Shown one piece after another: positions 1 to 5,191 of a stretch of 6,964 nt of DNA (the stretch's first letter is position 1; the number at the start of each line of letters is the position of its first letter). Made by a program: the position numbers and the translations under genes. The notes under the pieces were generated by a model that worked only from the letters and a program-made list of their open reading frames with translations, was not told the DNA's origin and did not search any database. Origin of the DNA: UBA9619 sp964630665 (lineage in GTDB: Bacteria; Pseudomonadota; Gammaproteobacteria; Arenicellales; UBA868); NCBI GenBank assembly GCA_964630665.1, contig CAZVVN010000115.1, positions 1 to 6,964 on the forward strand, read 5' to 3'.

Positions 1-689
1 GACCACACGATCGACGACCGCCCGTCACTCAGCGGTAGTGTTGCGAGCGGTCCGGTAGGCAGAAAGCGCTGGCGGGCTGTTTCCCGGTGCGGCTTTTCTG
101 TGACCACATGGGCAATGATCGCCTGATGTTCATATCGCCGCTCATCGAGTTCGATACCTGCAGCCTGCCTCACTGTGGAAACGGCACCATCGGCGCCGAC
201 CAGCAGGGTTGCGACGATGGTTTCACCGCTTGCCAGTCGTACGCTTAGATCTTCGGTTCCAGAATCAATGTGCTCGATACGGTCATTGAGCCAAAGGCGG
301 ACGTTCTTCGTCGCTGAAAGACGTTTGATCAGGGAACTGGTCACTGCAATATTCTCGACAATGTGGCCAAGATGGCTGAGACCTGTATCGGCCGCGTTGA
401 AGGTTAGCCGACCAGTACTTTCAGCATCCCAGACCTCGATCTGACGAAACGGGGAGACGCGTAAGGTGCTGATCAGGGGCCATGCATCGACTGATTTGAG
501 GATGTTCTCCGAAGCGAGGTTCAGGGCACTCACCCGGAGCTGGTAGTCATCGGGATGCCAATTCGGCACGGGTCCTGGATCGATCAGGGCGATCGTTAAG
601 CCCAGCCTCGCGAGTGCAGCTGCACAACAGCTGCCGGCCATTCCGGCACCGGCGATAATCACGTCAAATCGTCGATCGCAGCCGCTCAA
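1..689 (-). CDS. ubiI: UbiI/VisC-type FAD-dependent ubiquinone-biosynthesis hydroxylase, C-terminus cut by the window edge
   Basis: This flavin monooxygenase belongs to the UbiH/UbiF/UbiI family. In E. coli UbiI hydroxylates C5 of the polyprenylphenol ring during aerobic ubiquinone synthesis. The 229 visible residues show the N-terminal dinucleotide-binding motif GAGMAG (14-19), the family segment QLRVSALNLASE (50-61), SHLGHIVEN (105-113) and the second FAD motif GADGAVSTVR (165-174). They end in GPLATLPLSDGRSSIVW, just before the substrate half, so about 40% of the protein is missing. SHLGHIVEN and LRVSALN resemble E. coli UbiI more than UbiH or UbiF, which is why I prefer that symbol. I set the start at the TTG codon 687-689, which overlaps the ubiH stop by four bases (TTGA). 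The first in-frame ATG lies inside the GxGxxG loop and would destroy FAD binding. The gene is last of four in its operon. Family assignment is secure; the exact paralogue is likely but not proven. Confidence 0.9.
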   Translation of the reverse strand, partial: MSGCDRRFDVIIAGAGMAGSCCAAALARLGLTIALIDPGPVPNWHPDDYQLRVSALNLASENILKSVDAWPLISTLRVSPFRQIEVWDAESTGRLTFNAADTGLSHLGHIVENIAVTSSLIKRLSATKNVRLWLNDRIEHIDSGTEDLSVRLASGETIVATLLVGADGAVSTVRQAAGIELDERRYEHQAIIAHVVTEKPHRETARQRFLPTGPLATLPLSDGRSSIVW

Positions 690-1915
690 GATCTGCCGGG
701 CTCCAGTGGCAGACCCCGGGCCAGGCGGGGGAGGCGCCCGGCAAGACCGGCGGTGCGCCGTAGCAACATCCGTTTAACGGGTGGCAGCAGCTCCACAGCA
801 TTCAGGCCAGCGTTGCGCAGCAGTGTGATGCCTGGTAACTCGTTTGAGAACAACCGTACCAGCCCATCGGTAAATCGCAACACGCGGCGGGTCTGTTTGC
901 GCCTAGACACGGCGTAACGAGACAGCACATCCGGTGATCCGATATCATCCCCCAGAATCAGTGCCTCGGAGATGAATTCCGCCAGTTCTGCCACGTCCCG
1001 CAGGCCGAGGTTAAATCCCTGGCCGGCGACTGGATGAACCAGGTGGGCGGCATTGCCGATGGCCACGGTCCGCCCGCAGACGGGTTGCAGGATCTCGGTC
1101 AGGGACAGCGCATAAGTTTTGCGAACGCCGACCCGCCAAAAAAACCCGGCCCGCTCGCCAAACACGCCTTGTAACCGTGCCAGGAAGTCATTGTCTGGCA
1201 GGCCGATATAGCTCTTTGCTTTATCGACGGGGAGCGTCCACGCCAGCGCAAACTGATTCTCGCCGGAGGGCAGTAGAGCTAATGGTCCGTACGGGGTAAA
1301 GCGCTCATAGGCCCGGTTTTCATGTGCCCGGTCAGAACCCACGGTCGTCACCAGCGCAGCCTGGTCGTAGCGGGTCTCCTGGCGGGTCAACCCGAGAGAT
1401 TGACCTAGGGTTGATCGTCCCCCATCGGCGAGAACCGCCAAAGTGGCCTCGATTCGGTTCACATCATTGTCTGTCTGAATGCGGACGGCGCCGGCTGATG
1501 ATTCGAGATCCGTCACCATGGCGGGTATGTGACAGGTAATCGATGGGCACAATTCCGTACTCTTCATCAGTGCTTGTCCCAGACAACGGGATGGCACGAC
1601 GTAACCCAGCGCTTGCGTTTGGATCAACTTTCTGTCCAGTCGCGTGATACCACCGTGGCCCTGGTTTGAGACGTGGATACTGTGAATCGGACTCGCACGC
1701 TCGGCGATGGCGTGCCAGACCCCGAGGGCTTCTAGAACCCGACGCGAACTCCAGGTCAGGGCAATGGTGCGCTCGTCAAAACTGGGTTGCTCGGGGTCAT
1801 CAGACGGAATCGCTTCGATAAGTTCAATTGAAAGCTTCAACGGCGCCAGTGCCAGTGCCAGGCTTGCCCCGACCAGCCCACCGCCGATGATGACTACATC
1901 GCTCCGGCGCGACAT
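686..1915 (-). CDS. ubiH: 2-octaprenyl-6-methoxyphenol hydroxylase UbiH
   Basis: This 409-residue FAD monooxygenase hydroxylates C1 of the polyprenyl-methoxyphenol ring in aerobic ubiquinone synthesis, acting at the inner membrane with the other Ubi proteins. Visible motifs in order are GGGLVG (11-16, ADP-binding Rossmann fold), FDERTIAL (46-53), LADGGRSTLG (162-171, DG motif), ERFTPYGPLALLP (204-216) and the FAD-ribityl segment GNAAHLVHPVAGQGFNLGLRD (287-307). The GN instead of GD at 287-288 and the AGQGFNLG stretch match E. coli UbiH, which is 392 residues long. The C-terminus here carries a basic, Arg-rich tail (RRTAGLAGRLPRLARG, 386-401). The start ATG lies five bases after the pepP stop and the stop overlaps the TTG start of ubiI, so it is probably translated in a coupled way from the promoter upstream of the UPF0149 gene. 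Having two related hydroxylases side by side is normal for gammaproteobacteria. Confidence 0.95.
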   Translation of the reverse strand: MSRRSDVVIIGGGLVGASLALALAPLKLSIELIEAIPSDDPEQPSFDERTIALTWSSRRVLEALGVWHAIAERASPIHSIHVSNQGHGGITRLDRKLIQTQALGYVVPSRCLGQALMKSTELCPSITCHIPAMVTDLESSAGAVRIQTDNDVNRIEATLAVLADGGRSTLGQSLGLTRQETRYDQAALVTTVGSDRAHENRAYERFTPYGPLALLPSGENQFALAWTLPVDKAKSYIGLPDNDFLARLQGVFGERAGFFWRVGVRKTYALSLTEILQPVCGRTVAIGNAAHLVHPVAGQGFNLGLRDVAELAEFISEALILGDDIGSPDVLSRYAVSRRKQTRRVLRFTDGLVRLFSNELPGITLLRNAGLNAVELLPPVKRMLLRRTAGLAGRLPRLARGLPLEPGRS

Positions 1916-1920
1916 CTGAA

Positions 1921-3237
1921 TTAACCTGGCATCCCCTCGGCCATCAGCGCCTCCACTTCTGCAGGCTCCTTGGGTACATCGCCTGTGAGAATCTCACGGC
2001 CTTTCCGGGTGACCAGAACGTCATCTTCTATCCGGATACCGATGTTGTGCCAGCGTGTTTCTACATCTTCTGTAGCCGGAATATAGAGACCGGGTTCTAC
2101 CGTTAACACCATTCCGGTTTCCAGTAAACGCCATTGGTCACCCAGGCGGTAGTCGCCTACGTCGTGCACGTCTATGCCCAGCCAGTGGCCTGTGCGGTGC
2201 ATGTAGTACCGCTGGTAGCTATTGTTTTCGATCGATTCGTCAACAGCCCCATTGAGCAACCCAATATCGGTCAGACCTTCAGTGAGCCGTCTCACAGCGG
2301 CTTCATGGGGTTGGTTCCAGTGATGGCCGGGTCTGACTTCGGCGATTGCTGCCGCTTGGGCCTCGAGAACGATCTCGTAGACGGCGCGCTGTTCACCGCT
2401 GTAGCGGCCATTGACTGGAAAAGTGCGGGTGATGTCGGCAGCGTAACAGTCGATCTCTGCACCGGCATCGATCAAGAGCAGATCGCCGTCGCGCAGGTCG
2501 TCCTGGTTTTCGGTGTAATGCAGAATACAGGCGTTGGCGCCACCTGCAACGATCGAGGGGTAAGCCGGTGAATGAGCACCACCTCGGCGAAATTCATATT
2601 CCAGCTCAGCCTCGATCTGGTATTCAGTCATTCCTGGCTGACACGCCCGCATGGCGCGGCAATGAGCAGCCGCCGAGACGCGGGCAGCCCTTTTCATCGT
2701 GCGAACTTCATCGGCACTCTTGATCAGCCGCAGTTCGTGAAGAATGTGACTGATGTCGACCAACTCTCCCGGGGCGCTGATGCCAGAGCGCTTCTTGGCT
2801 TTGACTTCGTTAAACCACTGAATGAGCTGGCTGTCGAATTCGGGATAACGTCCCATACCGCAGTAGACCTTGGGCCGGTTCTCAAGCAGTCCGGGCAGGA
2901 TGTCATCGATATCTTCGATGGGAAACGCATCATCGGCCTGAAAGGAAGCAACAGCACCTTCAAGCCCTGCCCGGCGGCCGTGCCAGGTTTCTTTTTCTGC
3001 ATCGCGCTCACGGCAGAAGACAATGTACTCCCCCTGGGCCCGTCCCGGCGCAAGTACCATCACGGCTTCTGGTTCTCCAAACCCAGTCAGATATTGAAAA
3101 TCACTGTCCGGGCGAAAAGGATACTCAACATCGCCGTTGCGGTGGGCGACCGGTGCGGTTGGCAACACGGCAACCCCGTCACCCATCAATTCCATGACGT
3201 GACGACGACGCTTTGCATAGGTCTCAGGTTTGTTCAT
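1921..3237 (-). CDS. pepP: Xaa-Pro aminopeptidase PepP (peptidase family M24B)
   Basis: This cytoplasmic dinuclear metallo-aminopeptidase removes the N-terminal residue of peptides when the next residue is proline. At 438 residues it is close to E. coli PepP (441). The N-terminal creatinase-like domain covers about 1-170 (FRPDSDFQYLTGF at 41-53), followed by the pita-bread catalytic domain. The five metal ligands are all visible: D257 and D268 (LLLIDAGAEIDCYAADITR), H351 (HRTGHWLGIDVHD), E381 (TVEPGLYIP) and E404 (IRIEDDVLVT). The family's H240 (ILHYTEN) and H358 are also present, so it should be active. The ATG overlaps the stop of the upstream UPF0149 gene by four bases (ATGA), and ubiH follows five bases after its stop. 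Placement between ygfB and ubiH is the standard gammaproteobacterial arrangement. No Shine-Dalgarno stands out at good spacing (GGAG is 11 bases away), which fits coupled translation. Confidence 0.96.
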   Translation of the reverse strand: MNKPETYAKRRRHVMELMGDGVAVLPTAPVAHRNGDVEYPFRPDSDFQYLTGFGEPEAVMVLAPGRAQGEYIVFCRERDAEKETWHGRRAGLEGAVASFQADDAFPIEDIDDILPGLLENRPKVYCGMGRYPEFDSQLIQWFNEVKAKKRSGISAPGELVDISHILHELRLIKSADEVRTMKRAARVSAAAHCRAMRACQPGMTEYQIEAELEYEFRRGGAHSPAYPSIVAGGANACILHYTENQDDLRDGDLLLIDAGAEIDCYAADITRTFPVNGRYSGEQRAVYEIVLEAQAAAIAEVRPGHHWNQPHEAAVRRLTEGLTDIGLLNGAVDESIENNSYQRYYMHRTGHWLGIDVHDVGDYRLGDQWRLLETGMVLTVEPGLYIPATEDVETRWHNIGIRIEDDVLVTRKGREILTGDVPKEPAEVEALMAEGMPG

Positions 3238-3830
3238 GGTACTGATGACTCCACTCTCTGATGGGTTGAATTCAAGCCGCTGGTCTTAATTGCTTCATAT
3301 ATAAGCTGCGTACTGATGCGGAGATATTCTTCGAGTTCGAACAAGTCCTTTTCCTGGTCTTCAGGATCTCCGTGACCCGGTTCAACACCGGCAATCCGAC
3401 CGATGTCTGCCAGCGCTTCCCCGGCATCGGGTTCGAGGGCATCGGGTTCGATCAGAGCGTCGAAAGCAAGCCCGGTACAGAAACCGGTACACCATTCAGC
3501 CAACGCCTGGGTGCGATCGACAAGATCAGACGTTTCAGCGGGCAGCAGTATCTGGAACTTAAAGCTGCTGGACCGCAGGTCTCTCTGGATCAACGCCATT
3601 ACACCCGCCATCGCATCCTGCAAGGTTTCACTGGGTTGGTCCTGGCCCAGTTCTGAGACGATCACCCGCCGCCACCGGACTATGGAGTGCTCATCCTGAC
3701 CGGTGCAGGCAAGACCTGTCAGACAACCGTGGAATTCAGCCGCGCCGAGAAGAATTCCCTGCGTTTCCAGGAGTTCCTGCAGCCGTGGGTAGAACTCTCC
3801 GCCAAGATCCAGATGAATGGGGTCTTCCAT
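3234..3830 (-). CDS. ygfB: UPF0149 family protein (YgfB-like)
   Basis: This 198-residue acidic protein belongs to the UPF0149 family; E. coli YgfB has 192 residues. Its molecular role is poorly defined. In Pseudomonas aeruginosa the YgfB homologue has, as I recall, been linked to beta-lactamase (AmpC) regulation. Family features seen here are the N-terminal helix with LLETQGILLGAAEFHGCLTG (20-39), the RTQALAEWCTGFCTGL segment in the middle (about 107-122) and the acidic DPEDQEKDLFELEEYLRIST stretch (about 154-173) before a polar tail. It lacks the C-terminal zinc-binding motif of SecA-like YecA relatives. It is first in the operon with pepP, ubiH and ubiI and lies about 23 bases from a predicted transcription start. 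The leader has no clear Shine-Dalgarno sequence. The start is supported because its N-terminus aligns with E. coli YgfB. The stop overlaps the pepP start by four bases. Confidence 0.92.
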   Translation of the reverse strand: MEDPIHLDLGGEFYPRLQELLETQGILLGAAEFHGCLTGLACTGQDEHSIVRWRRVIVSELGQDQPSETLQDAMAGVMALIQRDLRSSSFKFQILLPAETSDLVDRTQALAEWCTGFCTGLAFDALIEPDALEPDAGEALADIGRIAGVEPGHGDPEDQEKDLFELEEYLRISTQLIYEAIKTSGLNSTHQRVESSVP

Positions 3831-3851
3831 AAGTGGGTCTTTGGAATGACA

Positions 3852-3867
3852 ACAGCAAATTATATCA
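3852..3867 (-). promoter_or_regulatory. Extended -10 promoter for the ygfB-pepP-ubiH-ubiI operon
   Basis: On the minus strand a perfect TATAAT box (plus-strand 3859-3864) is preceded by TGA (3865-3867), giving the extended -10 form TGnTATAAT. The -35 position at 17-base spacing (3882-3887) reads AGTGCA, which is a poor match; extended -10 promoters often tolerate this. Transcription would start near 3853, leaving a leader of about 23 bases before the ygfB-like ATG. This is a prediction from sequence only. Confidence 0.7.
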
Positions 3868-3875
3868 AGGCAAGA

Positions 3876-3893
3876 GCCAGATGCACTTCTGGC
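3876..3893. promoter_or_regulatory. Hyphenated inverted repeat between divergent promoters, candidate operator
   Basis: GCCAGA-TGCACT-TCTGGC is a perfect 6-base inverted repeat with a 6-base spacer. It covers the -35 region of the leftward promoter and ends one base before the -35 box of the rightward promoter, so a dimeric regulator bound here could affect both. A repeat of this quality can arise by chance in a region of this size, so the operator role is only suggested. Confidence 0.35.
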
Positions 3894-3894
3894 G

Positions 3895-3930
3895 TTGACC
3901 GCTTATCCAACTCGGCCTATGATCTTGTTT
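3895..3930 (+). promoter_or_regulatory. Sigma70-type promoter for the coiled-coil/zapA operon
   Basis: TTGACC (3895-3900) is followed by a 17-base spacer and TATGAT (3918-3923). Both hexamers match consensus at five of six positions with optimal spacing. Transcription would start near 3930, giving a leader of about 59 bases. It lies back-to-back with the extended -10 promoter of the opposite strand, with predicted starts about 77 bases apart, so bound polymerases would be close to each other. Confidence 0.75.
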
Positions 3931-3971
3931 AGCAACGGGCCGCTGGTATCAATGTGGTGGTTGTAGAAACA

Positions 3972-3988
3972 GGATCGAGGAGAGGAGG
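3972..3988 (+). promoter_or_regulatory. Purine-rich multiple Shine-Dalgarno region deciding the start of the coiled-coil gene
   Basis: Three SD-like cores occur in a row, GAGG (3977-3980), GAGAGG (3980-3985) and GGAGG (3984-3988), and the last abuts the ATG at 3989 directly. A core with no spacing cannot place that start correctly, and no in-frame start codon follows at a proper distance from it. The upstream GAGG, eight bases from the ATG, is therefore the likely functional site. Confidence 0.6.
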
Positions 3989-4216
3989 ATGGACGGGAGA
4001 AACAAGAAAGGTCTTGACGACCAGGTGAATGTGCTGACGGCAAAGGTCGATGATCTGATCCAGACCTGTGGTCGCTTGCAGAACGAGAACCAGCAGTTGA
4101 GCCTGGAAAAAACTGAGCTGGCGAAGAGCAGGGAAGAATTGCTCAATCGTAACCGGGAAGCGAAACGCAAGATCGATAAAGTCGTCGAGCGTCTGCGTGG
4201 ACTTGAGGCGGGTTGA
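3989..4216 (+). CDS. Short coiled-coil protein of the TIGR02449 (ZapB-like) family
   Basis: This 75-residue protein is almost entirely a predicted coiled coil. After a basic N-terminus (MDGRNKKG) heptad-like spacing of hydrophobic residues runs from L9 to L72 (for example L9, V13, V15, L16, V20, L23, L30, L37, L44, L51). The rest is rich in Glu, Lys, Asn, Gln and Arg. A single Cys is at 27. Length, composition and position directly upstream of zapA match the TIGR02449 family that sits beside zapA in Pseudomonas. These proteins look like ZapB, which bridges ZapA and FtsZ rings at the division site, but I see too little sequence identity to E. coli ZapB to give the symbol. It is probably co-transcribed with zapA, 42 bases downstream, from the promoter at 3895-3930. 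Confidence 0.85.
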   Translation: MDGRNKKGLDDQVNVLTAKVDDLIQTCGRLQNENQQLSLEKTELAKSREELLNRNREAKRKIDKVVERLRGLEAG

Positions 4217-4258
4217 AATGCCGAATCAGACTACCCTGGCTATAGGTAGAAGAGAGCG

Positions 4259-4564
4259 ATGAGCAAGGAAGGCGTTAAAGTAGTCATCATGGATCGCGAG
4301 TTTACTGTGGCCTGCAAGAAGAGCGAAAAAGAGGATCTACTTGAAGCAGCGGCTCACCTGGATAAACAGCTGCGGGTTGTTCAGGCCCAGAGCAAGGTCG
4401 TTGGTGTTGAGCATTGTGCTGTGATTACAGCGCTAAACCTCAGCAACGAGCTGCTTCAGTTGCGGCGGAACAGCAACCCTTCGAGTGATCTATCAGCTCG
4501 CCTGCAGACCCTGACCGAGCGTGTTGAGCAGGCGGTAATGAACAGTCAGACCTCTGGTGCCTGA
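4259..4564 (+). CDS. zapA: Cell division protein ZapA
   Basis: This 101-residue protein matches the length (E. coli 109) and layout of ZapA, a cytoplasmic Z-ring stabiliser that cross-links FtsZ filaments. The N-terminal part is the compact beta-hairpin/helix domain (VKVVIMDREFTVACKKSEKEDLLEAAAHLD, in pieces from 6 to 35). It includes the family's 'MGREFxVxCxxxEKEDLLxAAxxLD' pattern, with D instead of G before RE. The second half (about 52-96, from HCAVITALNLSNELLQL onward) is the dimer- and tetramer-forming coiled coil. The purine-rich AGAAGAGAG just upstream serves as a weak Shine-Dalgarno sequence. The upstream coiled-coil gene and downstream 6S RNA are the usual neighbours. Confidence 0.95.
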   Translation: MSKEGVKVVIMDREFTVACKKSEKEDLLEAAAHLDKQLRVVQAQSKVVGVEHCAVITALNLSNELLQLRRNSNPSSDLSARLQTLTERVEQAVMNSQTSGA

Positions 4565-4591
4565 TTTAGTATTGAGCTGTTTTACAGGTTC

Positions 4592-4603
4592 TTCGCCGGC
4601 GAA
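4592..4603. repeat. Perfect 12-base palindrome in the ssrS promoter
   Basis: TTCGCCGGCGAA is a perfect palindrome lying six bases upstream of the predicted -10 box of ssrS and 27 bases after the zapA stop. There is no T-run after it, so it is not an intrinsic terminator. Its position between -35 and -10 would suit a binding site, but a single 12-base palindrome in about 7 kb may be chance. Confidence 0.35.
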
Positions 4604-4607
4604 TCCG

Positions 4608-4621
4608 CTAGAATCTGATCT
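4608..4621 (+). promoter_or_regulatory. -10 element and predicted start of 6S RNA
   Basis: TAGAAT (4609-4614) matches TATAAT at five of six positions. It is seven bases upstream of position 4621, where the closing helix of 6S RNA begins, so spacing to the RNA 5' end is ideal. No good -35 hexamer occurs at 16-18 bases; TTTACA (4581-4586) is 22 bases away. A C directly before the box (GCTAGAAT) is a feature favoured by sigmaS polymerase, which would suit an RNA that accumulates in stationary phase, but this part is speculative. Confidence 0.6.
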
Positions 4622-4819
4622 GACACCGCCTGCGGTGTTCGCACGGGTTTGCCAATCCCTTAGAACCTAGATTTTTTCTTAAGGATTGTCTTGCAGGCGT
4701 CGTTGTGCATGTCCTCGGCGATTGCGCCGCTGGAAAGCCTTGAGGCGCCGCAGCAGTCCCTACTTGGACCCTCTGGTTCAAGGTACCCCAGGCTTGTGCG
4801 GCACAGGCGGGCGGTGTCA
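4621..4819 (+). ncRNA. ssrS: 6S RNA, regulator of RNA polymerase
   Basis: 6S RNA mimics an open promoter and sequesters sigma70 holoenzyme in stationary phase. The ends form a perfect 10-bp closing helix, TGACACCGCC (4621-4630) with GGCGGTGTCA (4810-4819), 199 bases apart in total (E. coli 6S is about 184). Inside, CTTGGACC-CTCT-GGTTCAAG (4763-4782) forms an 8-bp hairpin with one G-U pair, the counterpart of the TTGAACC/GGTTCAA hairpin on the 3' side of E. coli 6S. CGGCG-ATTG-CGCCG (4716-4729) forms another. GTTCGCA (4637-4643) and the TCCC...AGATTT stretch resemble the E. coli 5' side, and CGCAC (4640-4644) can pair with GTGCG (4796-4800). Location between zapA and the cyclo-ligase gene is the conserved place for ssrS. 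Exact ends are set by the helix and -10 box and may be off by a few bases. Confidence 0.92.
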
Positions 4820-4821
4820 TT

Positions 4822-4921
4822 NNNNNNNNNNNNNNNNNNNNNNNNNNNNNNNNNNNNNNNNNNNNNNNNNNNNNNNNNNNNNNNNNNNNNNNNNNNNNNN
4901 NNNNNNNNNNNNNNNNNNNNN
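4822..4921. other. Assembly gap of exactly 100 N
   Basis: The run of exactly 100 N is the conventional placeholder for a scaffold gap of unknown length. It begins two bases after the 6S RNA closing helix and ends inside the cyclo-ligase gene. Since that gene lacks roughly 100-120 residues, the real gap is likely longer than 100 bases. Open reading frames that run through the N stretch are artefacts. Confidence 0.95.
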
Positions 4922-5161
4922 CTGGATTGGCTTTTCCTGCCACTGGTGGCATTTGACCGTTCAGGTAACCGGCTGGGTATGGGTGGCGGGTTCTATGATG
5001 CCACGCTGGAGGTCCTCCGGCACCGTCGTTACTGGATGCGACCGAGACTCGTGGGCTTGGCACACGAGTTTCAGTGTGTAGATCGACTAGATATCGACAA
5101 CTGGGATGTTCCTTTGCACGGTATAGTCACAGAATCCGGTTATTATTCATGTCGAGAGTGA
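4922..5161 (+). CDS. fau: 5-formyltetrahydrofolate cyclo-ligase, C-terminal part only (N-terminus lost in the gap)
   Basis: The 79 visible residues are the C-terminal half of 5-formyl-THF cyclo-ligase (YgfA/Fau/MTHFS), which uses ATP to turn 5-formyl-tetrahydrofolate into 5,10-methenyl-THF in the cytoplasm. The diagnostic segments are LPLVAFDRSGNRLGMGGGFYD (in pieces, residues 6-26 of the visible part; family pattern GxGGGYYD), PRLVGLAHEFQ (41-51) and WDVPLHGIVTE (61-71). Family members have about 180-200 residues, so 100-120 residues, including the ATP-binding basic N-terminus, lie in the gap. The true start is not in the window. The first base after the gap happens to be in frame (CTG). In E. 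coli this gene lies directly downstream of ssrS and is co-transcribed with it; the same order is seen here. The stop is 30 bases upstream of the next gene. Confidence 0.92.
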   Translation: MDWLFLPLVAFDRSGNRLGMGGGFYDATLEVLRHRRYWMRPRLVGLAHEFQCVDRLDIDNWDVPLHGIVTESGYYSCRE

Positions 5162-5191
5162 AGTTTTGTCGGTCAGCAATCAGGTCAAGCC

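Noticed and set aside
175..444. 89-codon plus-strand frame at the left end
   Set aside because: It lies opposite ubiI, whose minus-strand frame is unbroken and shows two FAD motifs.
2134..2571. 145-codon open frame on the plus strand
   Set aside because: It is also antisense to the pepP catalytic domain, with no Shine-Dalgarno sequence or family signature.
2572..3261. 229-codon open frame on the plus strand
   Set aside because: It is antisense to pepP, which has all catalytic residues and conserved context. The translated product has no recognisable family features and simply mirrors pepP codon use.
4592..4610. Possible intrinsic terminator after zapA
   Set aside because: The palindrome has no loop and no downstream T-run, so it does not have terminator form.
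4608..5161. Open frames running through the N stretch on both strands (for example 4691-5161)
   Set aside because: They fuse the 6S RNA region to the cyclo-ligase fragment through undetermined bases. Only the part after 4921 on the plus strand is real coding sequence.
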